NCBI RefSeq assembly: GCF_004345645.1
Contig: NZ_SLWS01000002.1
Location: 992,001 to 1,056,000, forward strand
Length of the DNA: 64,000 bases
From: Actinocrispum wychmicini
Lineage (GTDB): Bacteria > Actinomycetota > Actinomycetes > Mycobacteriales > Pseudonocardiaceae
Reading direction: 5' to 3'
The notes under the pieces are model-generated. The model was not told where the DNA came from and did not search any database. It saw only the letters and a list, made by a program, of their open reading frames with translations. Shown here one piece after another: positions 20,199 through 27,984 of the stretch; position 1 is the stretch's first letter; every line of letters starts with the position of its first letter. Both the position numbers and the translations under genes were made by a program.

Positions 20199-20367
20199 CT
20201 AGTGGTCACGACCGGAAGTTCGTCGGGGGTCTCGACGGCCCAGCTTCCCGCTGGCCGCACCGGCCAAAGGCACTGGTACAACCCGGTACAAGCCCTTCGT
20301 CCGGCACGCCCAGCGGAAACCTGGATCCGCCGAATACCCCCAACGAACCTCCGGTCGCAACCACTAG
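20199..20367. repeat. 169-bp imperfect palindrome between convergent genes
   Basis: The whole gap between two converging genes is one long inverted repeat. The outer arms 20199-20230 and 20336-20367 (32 bp each, starting CTAGTGGT and ending ACCACTAG) match at 28 of 32 positions. The pairing continues inward through arms such as TTCCCGCTGG / CCAGCGGAAA to a small loop near 20283 holding a GGTACAA direct repeat. The right arm includes the stop codon of the CocE gene. It may be a very long bidirectional terminator or a MITE-like/palindromic repeat element; no transposase is nearby. Confidence 0.65.
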
Positions 20368-21971
20368 AACCGCGGCAACGCCAATTCCGGTACGCCGACA
20401 ACCCGAACCGTGCCGGCGACCGCGTCCCGTGGGGACTCGTCCGCCCGGTCGCCACCGGTCTGGTAGTTCACCTGCCACAGCCGGTGCGGCTGGCGGACCA
20501 CCACGGCGATCCGGTCGTCCGGCTCGGTCCGCAGCGAGATGAACGGGAACGCGGCCAGCTCGACCGGGACGTCCACATCGGACGGCCATGGTTCGGCGCG
20601 GCGCAACGACTCCCGGTAGCGCGCCAGGAACGGGACCTCGCCGAGCAGCACCGCCGGGCCGGTGCCGCGCAGCAGGTACACCTGGCCGAGCAGGTCGAAG
20701 TCCGGCAGCTTCGACGACAGGGTCAGACGTACCCTTGGCCGACCCGTGATGTCCGTCACCGGCAGCGGGTCGCTGAGGAAAGCCAAGCCGGGCAACGTGT
20801 CCGCGACGAACATCGCGTCGTCGTCCGGGGTCTCGGCCACCACCCGGGGGTCGAGGAACAGTTCGGTGCGGTCGCTCGGCTTCAGGTCGATGTCGGTGGA
20901 CGAACGAGGAAACTCCGCGGCCGACCGCCACTCGTCGGCGCCCCTGTGGAAGTAGACCACCTTGTCGGCCAGGAACTCCGGGCGCTCGCCGCGGCCGAGC
21001 ACCCAGTCGTACCAGTCGGCCTGCAACGCGGTCAGGTCGACCACGCTGGACTCGGCGAACGACAACCCGCCGAACTCTCGGGCGGACGAGCGGGTGGCGC
21101 CGTGATCCCACGGGCCGATCACCAGGTCATGCCGGCTGGCTGACGCGGCGAGGTGTTTGTCGTAGTACGTCAGGGCGCCCGGTTGGTCGTCGTCGTACTG
21201 GCCGGTGATGGTGAGCACCGGCACGTCGATGTCCCGGTAGTCGCGCGGGGCGAAGTTGTCCCAGTAGTCGGCCAACTCGGGGTGGTCGAGCCATTCCTGG
21301 AACGCCGGGAACCGACGGCCCACAGCCACCAGGTCGAAGTCCCGGAACGGCTTCTCCTGGTCGAACAGCTCCTGGACCGCGCCCCGCCAGAACTTCTCGT
21401 CCTCGAACAGCCGCTGGTTCGACCTGCGCCCGCTGACATAGGCCAGCCAACGCGGGACGTAGTACGAAGAGGAGTTGCCGAACAAGGGAAAGTCCACGCC
21501 TGGATACACCGACGCGGTCGGCGAGATGGCGCGCAGCGACGGCGGCCGCGTGGCCGCGATCGCCCACTGGACGAAGCCGCAGTACGACCCGCCGAACGTG
21601 ACCACGTCGCCGTTACACCACGGCTGACGCGCGAGCCATTCCACTGCGTCATGGCCGTCGGCTCCGTCATGCCGGAACGGCATGTATTCGCCGTCGGAGT
21701 CCCCGCGTCCGCGCGCGTCCAGGCTGACGAAGTGGAACCCGCGTGACGCGAAGGTCGGAGCGTACTTGTGGAAACCGTCCGCGCCGTACGGAGTCAACGT
21801 CAGCACGACCGGGGCGCTCGCCGCCACAGGCCGGTAGTGCACGCCACGCAACGCAGTGCCATCCCGGGTGGGGACCGCCAAGTCGAGTTCCAGCAAAACT
21901 CCCCCTCGATCGTGATCGAAATCTGGCAACAGGGAAATTCTTACCCGATTCGGCCCTCCTGACGGAAACAT
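20364..21971 (-). CDS. CocE/NonD family hydrolase
   Basis: A 535-residue protein with the X-Pro dipeptidyl-peptidase/cocaine-esterase layout: an alpha/beta hydrolase domain (DARGRGDSDGEY near residue 95, nucleophile Ser in FGGSYCGF near residue 127, catalytic His in IGPWDHGATR) and a C-terminal jelly-roll domain (about 350-520). The family hydrolyses acyl esters or N-acyl amino compounds. The start is uncertain: ATG 21971 opens the frame, but the first 25 residues are not family-like and a GAGGGGGAG lies inside the frame near 21900. The stop lies inside the palindrome. Confidence 0.85.
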   Translation of the reverse strand: MFPSGGPNRVRISLLPDFDHDRGGVLLELDLAVPTRDGTALRGVHYRPVAASAPVVLTLTPYGADGFHKYAPTFASRGFHFVSLDARGRGDSDGEYMPFRHDGADGHDAVEWLARQPWCNGDVVTFGGSYCGFVQWAIAATRPPSLRAISPTASVYPGVDFPLFGNSSSYYVPRWLAYVSGRRSNQRLFEDEKFWRGAVQELFDQEKPFRDFDLVAVGRRFPAFQEWLDHPELADYWDNFAPRDYRDIDVPVLTITGQYDDDQPGALTYYDKHLAASASRHDLVIGPWDHGATRSSAREFGGLSFAESSVVDLTALQADWYDWVLGRGERPEFLADKVVYFHRGADEWRSAAEFPRSSTDIDLKPSDRTELFLDPRVVAETPDDDAMFVADTLPGLAFLSDPLPVTDITGRPRVRLTLSSKLPDFDLLGQVYLLRGTGPAVLLGEVPFLARYRESLRRAEPWPSDVDVPVELAAFPFISLRTEPDDRIAVVVRQPHRLWQVNYQTGGDRADESPRDAVAGTVRVVGVPELALPRF

Positions 21972-22040
21972 TTCGTGTTTAGCGTCGGAAAGCGCACGGT
22001 CCGGCGGCCGAGCCGGACCCGGGCTCCAGGAGAGACGAAC

Positions 22041-23435
22041 ATGCCCATGCGTCGCCTCGCCATGGTGACGGCAGCCGTCACGCTCATGGCACCCCTGCTA
22101 GGGGCGACAGCACAGGCAGCCCCCGCCCAAGAGGGGCTGCAACTCGTGGCCGTCCACGATTCGCTGCTCGCCACCCACTACTGGTACGTGCAGACGTACG
22201 CCGGGCACAAGGTGCTCGACAGCTACTACGCCAAGCACGTCGACAAAGCGACCGGGCAGGTGACCGTCGACGACGGCCGCCAGACCGTCTCGGGTCTCAC
22301 GGTGTCCGCCACGCCGAATGTGCCGGCGGCCAAGGCCGAGGCGTCCGCGGGTGAGTCGACCCACGCGCCGGCATACGCCAACGACGTCGCCGTGTTGCCT
22401 GGTACACAAGCGAAGCTCGTGTACACCGTGTTGAGCGACTCGGGCAAGGGCACGGTCCGGACCATTGTGGACGCCGGTTCGGGCGCGGTGCTGAAGAGCG
22501 AGAACATGGTGAAGGAAGTGAACGGCACCGGCAAGGTGTTCTCGCCGAACCCGGTGGCGTCGCTGCAGAACGAGTCGTTGACCGACCAGAACGACGCGGA
22601 CTCCGCCGTGCCCGCCTCGGCCTACAAGTCGGTGACCCTGACCGACCTGGACGGCTCCGGCCGCCTCAGCGGCAAGTACGCCAAGATCACCAACTCGAGC
22701 AGCCAGCAGCCGCAGTCGTCGACGAACACGTTCAACTTCACCCGGCACAACAAGTTCTTCGAGCCGGTGATGGCGTACTACAGCGTCACCGAGACGCAGA
22801 AGTACATCCACAGCCTCGGTTTCACCAACGTCAACAGCGAGGCGCAGAAGCTGAAGACGACCGGGCTGACCGACGACAACTCGTTCTACGACCCGAGCGT
22901 CGACCAGATCACGTTCGGCACCGGCGGTGTGGACGACGCCGAGGACTCCGAGGTGATCTGGCACGAGTACGGCCACGCCATCCAGGACGCGCAGGTGCCG
23001 GGCTTCGGGTCGAGCACCGAGGCCGGCTCGATCGGCGAGGGCTTCGGCGACTGGTGGGCGATGCAGATGTCGTCCGTGGTCCAGCCGGACAGCGCGACCA
23101 CCCCGTGGGCGTGCCTGATGGACTGGGACTCCACTTCGTACACGACCGGGACCCCGCACTGCATCCGGCGCACGGACACCAACCTCACGTACGCCGACCG
23201 CGACGGTGAAGTGCACGACGACGGCCAGATCTGGTCTCGCGCGCTGTTCGACATCTTCCGTGCGTTCGGCCGGGACAAGTCGGTCAAGCTCGTGCTGGAG
23301 TCGCAGTTCTCGTACAGCCCGAGCACCTCGATGGCTGCGGCCGCGCGGGCCACTGTGAACACCGCGCAGAAGCTATTCGGGGCAACAGACGCGGCGACTG
23401 TGACCGCCGCGTTCCACGCTCGCGGCATTATCTGA
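22041..23435 (+). CDS. Secreted thermolysin/fungalysin-like zinc metalloprotease
   Basis: A 464-residue secreted protease. Signal peptide of about 30 residues (MRRLAMVTAAVTLMAPLLGA to AQAAPA), propeptide (about 30-220, FTP/PepSY-like), then the catalytic part with zinc motif HEYGH in IWHEYGHAIQD near residue 316. The third ligand Glu is in GSIGEGFGDWWA about 25 residues later. This spacing is that of the M4/M36 gluzincins. The HDDGQIWSRALFD segment after the active site is also typical. ATG 22041 follows CCAGGAGAG. It is divergent from the CocE gene. Confidence 0.9.
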   Translation: MPMRRLAMVTAAVTLMAPLLGATAQAAPAQEGLQLVAVHDSLLATHYWYVQTYAGHKVLDSYYAKHVDKATGQVTVDDGRQTVSGLTVSATPNVPAAKAEASAGESTHAPAYANDVAVLPGTQAKLVYTVLSDSGKGTVRTIVDAGSGAVLKSENMVKEVNGTGKVFSPNPVASLQNESLTDQNDADSAVPASAYKSVTLTDLDGSGRLSGKYAKITNSSSQQPQSSTNTFNFTRHNKFFEPVMAYYSVTETQKYIHSLGFTNVNSEAQKLKTTGLTDDNSFYDPSVDQITFGTGGVDDAEDSEVIWHEYGHAIQDAQVPGFGSSTEAGSIGEGFGDWWAMQMSSVVQPDSATTPWACLMDWDSTSYTTGTPHCIRRTDTNLTYADRDGEVHDDGQIWSRALFDIFRAFGRDKSVKLVLESQFSYSPSTSMAAAARATVNTAQKLFGATDAATVTAAFHARGII

Positions 23436-24645
23436 CCGATATTCGGCCCGGTGAGTCAGCCAAGTCACGGATCTGCCTCACCGGGCTGAACCACAACACC
23501 GTCGGCGCGACGGGCACCAACAGACACGCGACCCACAGCGCGCCACGGGTGCCCATGACGGTGGCGAGCACGCCGCCCAACAGCGCGCCGAACGGGATCG
23601 CGCCCCACGACACGAACTTCACGGTCGCCATCACCCGGGACAGCAGTTCCGGCGGGCTGGCCACCTGTCGGTGCGTACGGGCCGCGATGCTGAAAACCAC
23701 GACGCCGATGCCGAAACCGATGTTGGCGACGGCGAACGCGACCATCCCCCACGCGCCTGAGCCGACCGGCATCAGCAACACCATCACGGACGCGCCGACT
23801 GTGGCCACCATGACTGCCCGCGCGCTCCCCATCCGGGCGATCAGCCGTGGTGCGAACGTCGCCCCGAGCAGGCTGCCGACGCCGTCCGCCGCGATCAGCA
23901 CACCCACGAGCGCGGGCGACGCGAGCAGGTCACGCACCAGGAACACCGGGATCAACGCCATCAGGGCGCCGTTCGCGAAGTTGACGGCCGTGGCGCCGAA
24001 CATGCACGGTCGCATCACTGGATGCCGGGTGACGAACTGCCAGCCCGCTCGGATCTGCTCGGCCATGCCCGGCCGCTTCCCCATGGGCGCCGGCGCCCCG
24101 GCGGGCAGGCCTCTCAACAGCACCGCGGACGCCACGAAGCTCACCGCGTCCACGAGGAGAGTCGGCACGGCGCCCAGGACCTGGACGACGACCCCACCGA
24201 GACTAGGCCCACCCAGTTGGGTGGTCGACTCGGTCGCGGACACCAGGCTGTTGCGCGCGGTGAGTTCCTCGCGTTCCACGATCGTGGGCAGGAACGTGGC
24301 CGTGCCGACGTCGAACAGGACGTTGGCGAGGCTGACCAGCAACGCGGCCACGACCAGGTGGGCGATGGTCAACCGGTCGAACCACCAGGCCAGCGGAATG
24401 GACGCGATCACCGCGGCCCGTACGACATCCATGGCCACCTGCGTGGTGCGTAACGGCAGCCGGGCCACGATCACCCCGGCGGGCAGGCTGAGCACGGCCC
24501 ACGCGAGGTAGGTGGCGGCCGTGAGCAGGCTGACTTCGAACGCGGACGCGTGCAACGTGCTCACCGCGACCAGCGGCATGGCCACGGCGGTGACCGCTGT
24601 GCCCGTCCGGCTGATGGCCATGGCCGACCAGTAGCGCCAGAACAT
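23428..24645 (-). CDS. MFS transporter (drug-efflux type)
   Basis: A 405-residue membrane protein with 12 predicted hydrophobic segments. It begins MFWRYWSAMAISRTGTAVTA, as in the MFS group related to enterobactin/macrolide exporters. The loop 2-3 region has LSLPAGVIVARLPLRTTQ, and NVLFDVGTATFLPTIV and SATESTTQLGGPSLGG follow, all features of this group. It is a likely proton-driven exporter. It is divergent from the HxlR-peroxiredoxin gene across 61 bp with two palindromes and is thus probably controlled by it. Its end overlaps the protease gene by 8 bp. Confidence 0.88.
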   Translation of the reverse strand: MFWRYWSAMAISRTGTAVTAVAMPLVAVSTLHASAFEVSLLTAATYLAWAVLSLPAGVIVARLPLRTTQVAMDVVRAAVIASIPLAWWFDRLTIAHLVVAALLVSLANVLFDVGTATFLPTIVEREELTARNSLVSATESTTQLGGPSLGGVVVQVLGAVPTLLVDAVSFVASAVLLRGLPAGAPAPMGKRPGMAEQIRAGWQFVTRHPVMRPCMFGATAVNFANGALMALIPVFLVRDLLASPALVGVLIAADGVGSLLGATFAPRLIARMGSARAVMVATVGASVMVLLMPVGSGAWGMVAFAVANIGFGIGVVVFSIAARTHRQVASPPELLSRVMATVKFVSWGAIPFGALLGGVLATVMGTRGALWVACLLVPVAPTVLWFSPVRQIRDLADSPGRISVR

Positions 24646-24661
24646 GGACTCTCCCCAGTCA

Positions 24662-24687
24662 GTTTATAATTTAAACGCACTATAGTG
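24662..24687. promoter_or_regulatory. Paired palindromes in the MFS/HxlR divergent promoter
   Basis: Two adjacent inverted repeats: GTTTA-N5-TAAAC at 24662-24676 and the perfect palindrome CACTATAGTG at 24678-24687. They sit in an AT-rich island in the 61-bp gap between the MFS gene and the HxlR-fusion gene. They are plausible operator and promoter core for both directions. Confidence 0.5.
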
Positions 24688-24706
24688 ACGGGGTGCGGAG
24701 CGGGCA

Positions 24707-25615
24707 ATGAAGTACACCGAGCTGGCCGACGCGAACTGCGCGATCGCCCAGTCCCTCGCGGTCGTCGGCGACTGGTGGACGCTGCTCATCGTCCGGGACG
24801 TCGCCGGCGGCATCACCCGCTTCGACGCGCTCCAGCACGAGCTCGGCCTCAGCCGCCGCACCCTCGCCGAACGCCTCAAGACGCTGGTGGACCATGACGT
24901 CCTGGAGAAAGTGACCTACTCGCAGCACCCGCCGCGCTCGGAATACCACCTCACCGACGCCGGACGCGGCCTGCTGCCCGTGCTGATCGCGCTGCAGGAC
25001 TGGGGCACGAGGTACGTCGCCGGAGACGGGTCACTGACCGCCACGAGCACGCCGACGTCAGCGGAGGCCAGGCGGGTCCACGACCTGGTGGGCAAGCGGA
25101 TCCCGGACCTCACCCTGGGCTCCACCCACGGCCCGACCGACCCGGTGGCCACGTCGTGGACGGTGCTGTACGCGTTCCCCGGCGCGTTCGCCCCGGGCGG
25201 CACACCGCTCCCGCCTGGCTGGACCGACATCCCCGGCGCGGCCGGCTGCACCTTGGAAGCGACCACGTACAAGACCCGGTACCCGGCGTTCGCCCAGCTC
25301 GGCGCCGCCGTGCACGGCCTGAGCACGCAGCGGCCGGACCAGCTGCTGGCATTCGCCGAGCACGCCGGCCTGCCGTTCCCCCTGCTGTCCGACCAGGACG
25401 TCACGCTCACCGCCGCGCTCCGGCTGCCCACGTTCCGCGCCGGCGGAGCCGACCGGCTCAAGCGGCTCACCCTGGTCGTCGACCCGGACCGGGTGATCCG
25501 GGCCGTCCAGTTCCCGATCACCGACCCGGCGGGATCAGTCGACGAGGCGCTCGGACATCTCGAAAACTTTTCCGTCGGGGCTGTCCGGACGGGCGGGGGC
25601 CGTTCGTCATCCTGA
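24707..25615 (+). CDS. HxlR-type regulator fused to a peroxiredoxin-like (AhpC/TSA) domain
   Basis: A 302-residue two-domain protein. Residues 1-105 are an HxlR winged helix: an N-terminal Cys11 (DANCAIAQ), VGDWWTLLIVRDVAGG, and the recognition helix GLSRRTLAERLKTL followed by the HPPRSEYHLTD wing. Residues 120-295 are a thioredoxin-fold redoxin: YAFPGAFAPGG, peroxidatic-type Cys181 in GAAGCTLEATTYK as in bacterioferritin-comigratory-protein enzymes, and FPLLSDQDVTL. HxlR regulators often sense oxidants or quinones through the N-terminal Cys, so a thiol exchange between the domains is plausible (inference). It is divergent from an MFS exporter. Confidence 0.88.
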   Translation: MKYTELADANCAIAQSLAVVGDWWTLLIVRDVAGGITRFDALQHELGLSRRTLAERLKTLVDHDVLEKVTYSQHPPRSEYHLTDAGRGLLPVLIALQDWGTRYVAGDGSLTATSTPTSAEARRVHDLVGKRIPDLTLGSTHGPTDPVATSWTVLYAFPGAFAPGGTPLPPGWTDIPGAAGCTLEATTYKTRYPAFAQLGAAVHGLSTQRPDQLLAFAEHAGLPFPLLSDQDVTLTAALRLPTFRAGGADRLKRLTLVVDPDRVIRAVQFPITDPAGSVDEALGHLENFSVGAVRTGGGRSSS

Positions 25616-25643
25616 TGACCAACGACCTCGAAGGAGCCCGACC

Positions 25644-25976
25644 ATGAAGTACATGATGTTCGTCTGCAGCGACAGCGAGCCGGACACCGACACCAGCCCC
25701 AACACCGACATCGAGGTCTGGGTGACGGAGAACGACACCAAGGGCCGTCGGCTCGACGGCGACGCGCTCCATCCCACGTCCGAGGCCACGACTGTGCGTG
25801 TGCGCCACGGCGAACTGCTGCTCAGCGACGGCCCGTTCGCCGAGACCAAAGAGGTGATCATCGGCTACGACATCCTCGAATGCGTCGACCTGGACGAGGC
25901 CATCGAGGTCGCCCGCGCCCACCCGATGGCCCGCAACGGGCGGCTGGAGCTGCGGCCGATCGGTTGGAATGGCTGA
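25644..25976 (+). CDS. YCII / DGPF-domain protein (second copy)
   Basis: A 110-residue YCII-fold protein with the motif DGPFAETKEVIIGYDILEC at about residues 70-88 and an MKYMMFVC start. The upstream site is GAAGGAG. Its end overlaps the start of the following ECF sigma gene by 8 bp, the standard arrangement for ECF42 partners. It is smaller than and clearly diverged from the copy at 9531-9932. Confidence 0.87.
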   Translation: MKYMMFVCSDSEPDTDTSPNTDIEVWVTENDTKGRRLDGDALHPTSEATTVRVRHGELLLSDGPFAETKEVIIGYDILECVDLDEAIEVARAHPMARNGRLELRPIGWNG

Positions 25977-27168
25977 CCCGAGCGCGGCCGTCGCGGCGGC
26001 GGTCGCGGACTCCCGGGCCCGGATCGTCGCCGCCCTGATCCGGATCACCGGTGACTGGACGCTGGCCGAGGACTGCGCCCAGGAGGCGTTGACGCTCGCG
26101 GTGGAGCGTTGGCCGGTCGACGGCGTACCGGCCAACCCCGGCGGCTGGCTGATGACAGTGGCCCGCAACCGGGCGACGGACGTCCTGCGCAGGGCGTCCG
26201 TCGAGCGCCGCAAGCTGCGGGAGCTGGCGTCACTCCCGGATCCCGAGCCGATGGAGGAGGTGGAGGTCGTGGACGACCGGCTCCGGCTCATTTTCACGTG
26301 CTGTCACCCCGCGCTGGCGTTGGAGGCACGCGTCGCGTTGACCCTGCGCACCATCTGCGGCGTGCCGACCGGCGACATCGCGCGGGCGTTCCTGGTCAGC
26401 GAGTCGACCATGACCCGCCGGCTGACCAGGGCGAAGACCAAGATCACCAACGCCGGCATCCCGTACGCGGTACCCAGCGGCCCGGCGTTGGAGGAACGGC
26501 TGCCGGGCGTGCTCGGCGTGCTGTACCTGCTGTTCACCCGCGGCTACGACGCGGACGGCGAGCCCGCGTTCGCCGACGAGGCCATCCGGCTGGCCCGGCT
26601 GCTCGTGGAGTTGCTGCCCGAACCGGAGGTGTACGGCCTGCTGGCGTTGTGCCTGCTGCAGCACTCCCGACGGGCCGCTCGTCGGGACGCCGACGGCAAC
26701 CTGCTCGTTCTCGACAAGCAGGACCGGAGCCGCTGGGACCACGGCGCCATCGCCGAGGGCCTTACTGTGTTGGCCAAGGCGCGCGGCGGTCCGTACTCGC
26801 TGCAAGCCCGGATCGCGGCCTGCCACGCCACGGCCCCGGACGCCGCCGCCACGGACTGGCCGGCCATCGCCCGCTGGTACGACGACCTGGCCCGGCTCCA
26901 ACCCACCCCGGTGATCGCCCTGAACCGGGCCGTCGCGCACGGCTACGCGCACGGCCCGGTCGCCGGCCTCGCGCTGCTCGACCAAGCCATGGCCGGTGGC
27001 GCGCTCGACTCATATCCGCTGGCCATCGCCGCCCAGGCCGACCTGACTGCGCGCAACGGCAACCCCGTGCACGCGGCTGCCTTGTTCCGCCAGGCGGCCA
27101 ACCTCATCGACGTCGAGTCCGAACGCCGCGCCCTGCTCGACCGGGCCCGGGAGCTTGATCAGGACTGA
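25969..27168 (+). CDS. ECF42-type RNA polymerase sigma factor (second copy)
   Basis: A 399-residue sigma factor. Region 2 contains GDWTLAEDCAQEALTLAVERW, and NPGGWLMTVARNRATDVLRR follows. Region 4 begins TCCHPALALEARVALTLRT and its HTH has LVSESTMTRRLTRAKTK. The helical C-terminal extension carries DKQDRSRWDHGAIAEG and TPVIALNRAVAHGYAHGP. It is co-translated with the preceding YCII gene. It is paralogous in layout to 9929-11146, but the two differ too much for a recent duplication. Target promoters are unknown. The end overlaps the S4 gene by 10 bp. Confidence 0.88.
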   Translation: MADPSAAVAAAVADSRARIVAALIRITGDWTLAEDCAQEALTLAVERWPVDGVPANPGGWLMTVARNRATDVLRRASVERRKLRELASLPDPEPMEEVEVVDDRLRLIFTCCHPALALEARVALTLRTICGVPTGDIARAFLVSESTMTRRLTRAKTKITNAGIPYAVPSGPALEERLPGVLGVLYLLFTRGYDADGEPAFADEAIRLARLLVELLPEPEVYGLLALCLLQHSRRAARRDADGNLLVLDKQDRSRWDHGAIAEGLTVLAKARGGPYSLQARIAACHATAPDAAATDWPAIARWYDDLARLQPTPVIALNRAVAHGYAHGPVAGLALLDQAMAGGALDSYPLAIAAQADLTARNGNPVHAAALFRQAANLIDVESERRALLDRARELDQD

Positions 27169-27536
27169 CGGAATTTGTCCAGGACCCGGCGCTCGCGTTT
27201 GGTGGGGCGCCCGGCGCCCCGGTCGCGGCGGGCGACGGGCAGCAGCGCGACCGGTGGTGGCGGGGGTGTCCGGTCGATGAAACACGTGGCCGCGTCCGGC
27301 GCGCCGACCCGTTTCTCGATCACCCGGACCACCTCCACGATCCGGGTGGTCGGGCCGACGCGGGCGCGTACCTCGTCGCCGGGTGACACCGTGGTCGCGG
27401 GTTTGGCCGGCCGGTCGTTGACGCGCACATGCCCGCCCCGGCACGCCGCCGCGGCGTCCGACCGGGTCTTGGTCAGCCGGACCGCCCACAACCAGCGGTC
27501 CACACGAGTGGACTCCACCACCCCATCATGGCTCAA
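27159..27536 (-). CDS. S4-domain RNA-binding protein (Hsp15-like)
   Basis: A 125-residue protein. The N-terminal S4 domain (residues 10-70) reads RVDRWLWAVRLTKTRSDAAA, then CRGGHVRVNDRPAKPATTV, followed by a basic Pro/Arg-rich tail ending GAGRPTKRERRVLDKF. This matches the Hsp15/HslR family, which binds 50S subunits carrying nascent chains and helps recycle stalled ribosomes. The tail GRPTKRERR is a family hallmark. It is probably a single-gene unit following the terminator at 27541-27582. Confidence 0.88.
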   Translation of the reverse strand: MSHDGVVESTRVDRWLWAVRLTKTRSDAAAACRGGHVRVNDRPAKPATTVSPGDEVRARVGPTTRIVEVVRVIEKRVGAPDAATCFIDRTPPPPPVALLPVARRDRGAGRPTKRERRVLDKFRQS

Positions 27537-27540
27537 GAAG

Positions 27541-27582
27541 TCGGGGCCGGCTCTGTCCCCCCACCACAGAGCCGACCCCCCG
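27541..27582 (-). terminator. Hairpin terminator after the LuxR-type gene
   Basis: Strong hairpin with core stem GGCTCTGT (27549-27556) / ACAGAGCC (27566-27573), extended by GC pairs on both sides, with a 9-nt C-rich loop. It begins 7 nt after the stop of the leftward LuxR-type gene and before the start of the S4 gene. No long T-tract is seen. Confidence 0.55.
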
Positions 27583-27588
27583 GACCGG

Positions 27589-27882
27589 TCATTCGGTCCT
27601 GGTAAAGCCTGACATGTCGGCGCTGGGCGGCACTATTGGCGGTTCCGCCATGCTGGAACCGCCGCATTGACAAGGCCGGCGCGTCCGCGATTCGACGAAC
27701 ACCACGGCCGCGCCCACCCGCGAGGTGACACCCAGCTTGAGAATGATCCGGCTGACGTGCGCGCGCACGGTTCGCTCCCGGATTCCCAGCAGGCGGCCGA
27801 TCTCCCGGTCGGTCTTGTCCGACGCGACCATTCGCAGCACTTCCCGTTCCCGCTTGCTCAGCTTGGCTTGGACAGCGTACAT
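27589..27882 (-). CDS. Stand-alone LuxR-type helix-turn-helix protein
   Basis: A 97-residue protein. Residues 6-65 are a complete LuxR/GerE HTH: LSKREREVLRMVASDKTDRE, then IGRLLGIRERTVRAHVSRII and LKLGVTSR. There is no receiver or sensor domain. A C-terminal tail of about 35 residues contains a CQC motif. The ATG at 27882 is well placed after AAGGAG, so the small size looks real and not a truncated response regulator. The upstream neighbour on the same strand is the Gfo/Idh/MocA gene, 102 bp away with a hairpin between, so it probably has its own promoter. Confidence 0.78.
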   Translation of the reverse strand: MYAVQAKLSKREREVLRMVASDKTDREIGRLLGIRERTVRAHVSRIILKLGVTSRVGAAVVFVESRTRRPCQCGGSSMAEPPIVPPSADMSGFTRTE

Positions 27883-27908
27883 ACGCCGATCTCCTTCGCA
27901 CGGCGAAG

Positions 27909-27984
27909 AAGGCGTCTGTACCTCTACGGCCGACCAGGAGGCGAGAGCCTCAGCCGATCAATCGAGACAGGAACAGACCGCCTT
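27909..27984 (-). terminator. Inverted-repeat structure after the Gfo/Idh/MocA gene
   Basis: Immediately after the stop of the leftward dehydrogenase gene lie outer arms AAGGCG-TCTGTACC (27909-27922) and GGAACAGACCGCCTT (27970-27984). They enclose a perfect inner hairpin GAGGC-gaga-GCCTC (27938-27951). This could end transcription of the dehydrogenase or regulate the downstream LuxR-type gene. Confidence 0.4.
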
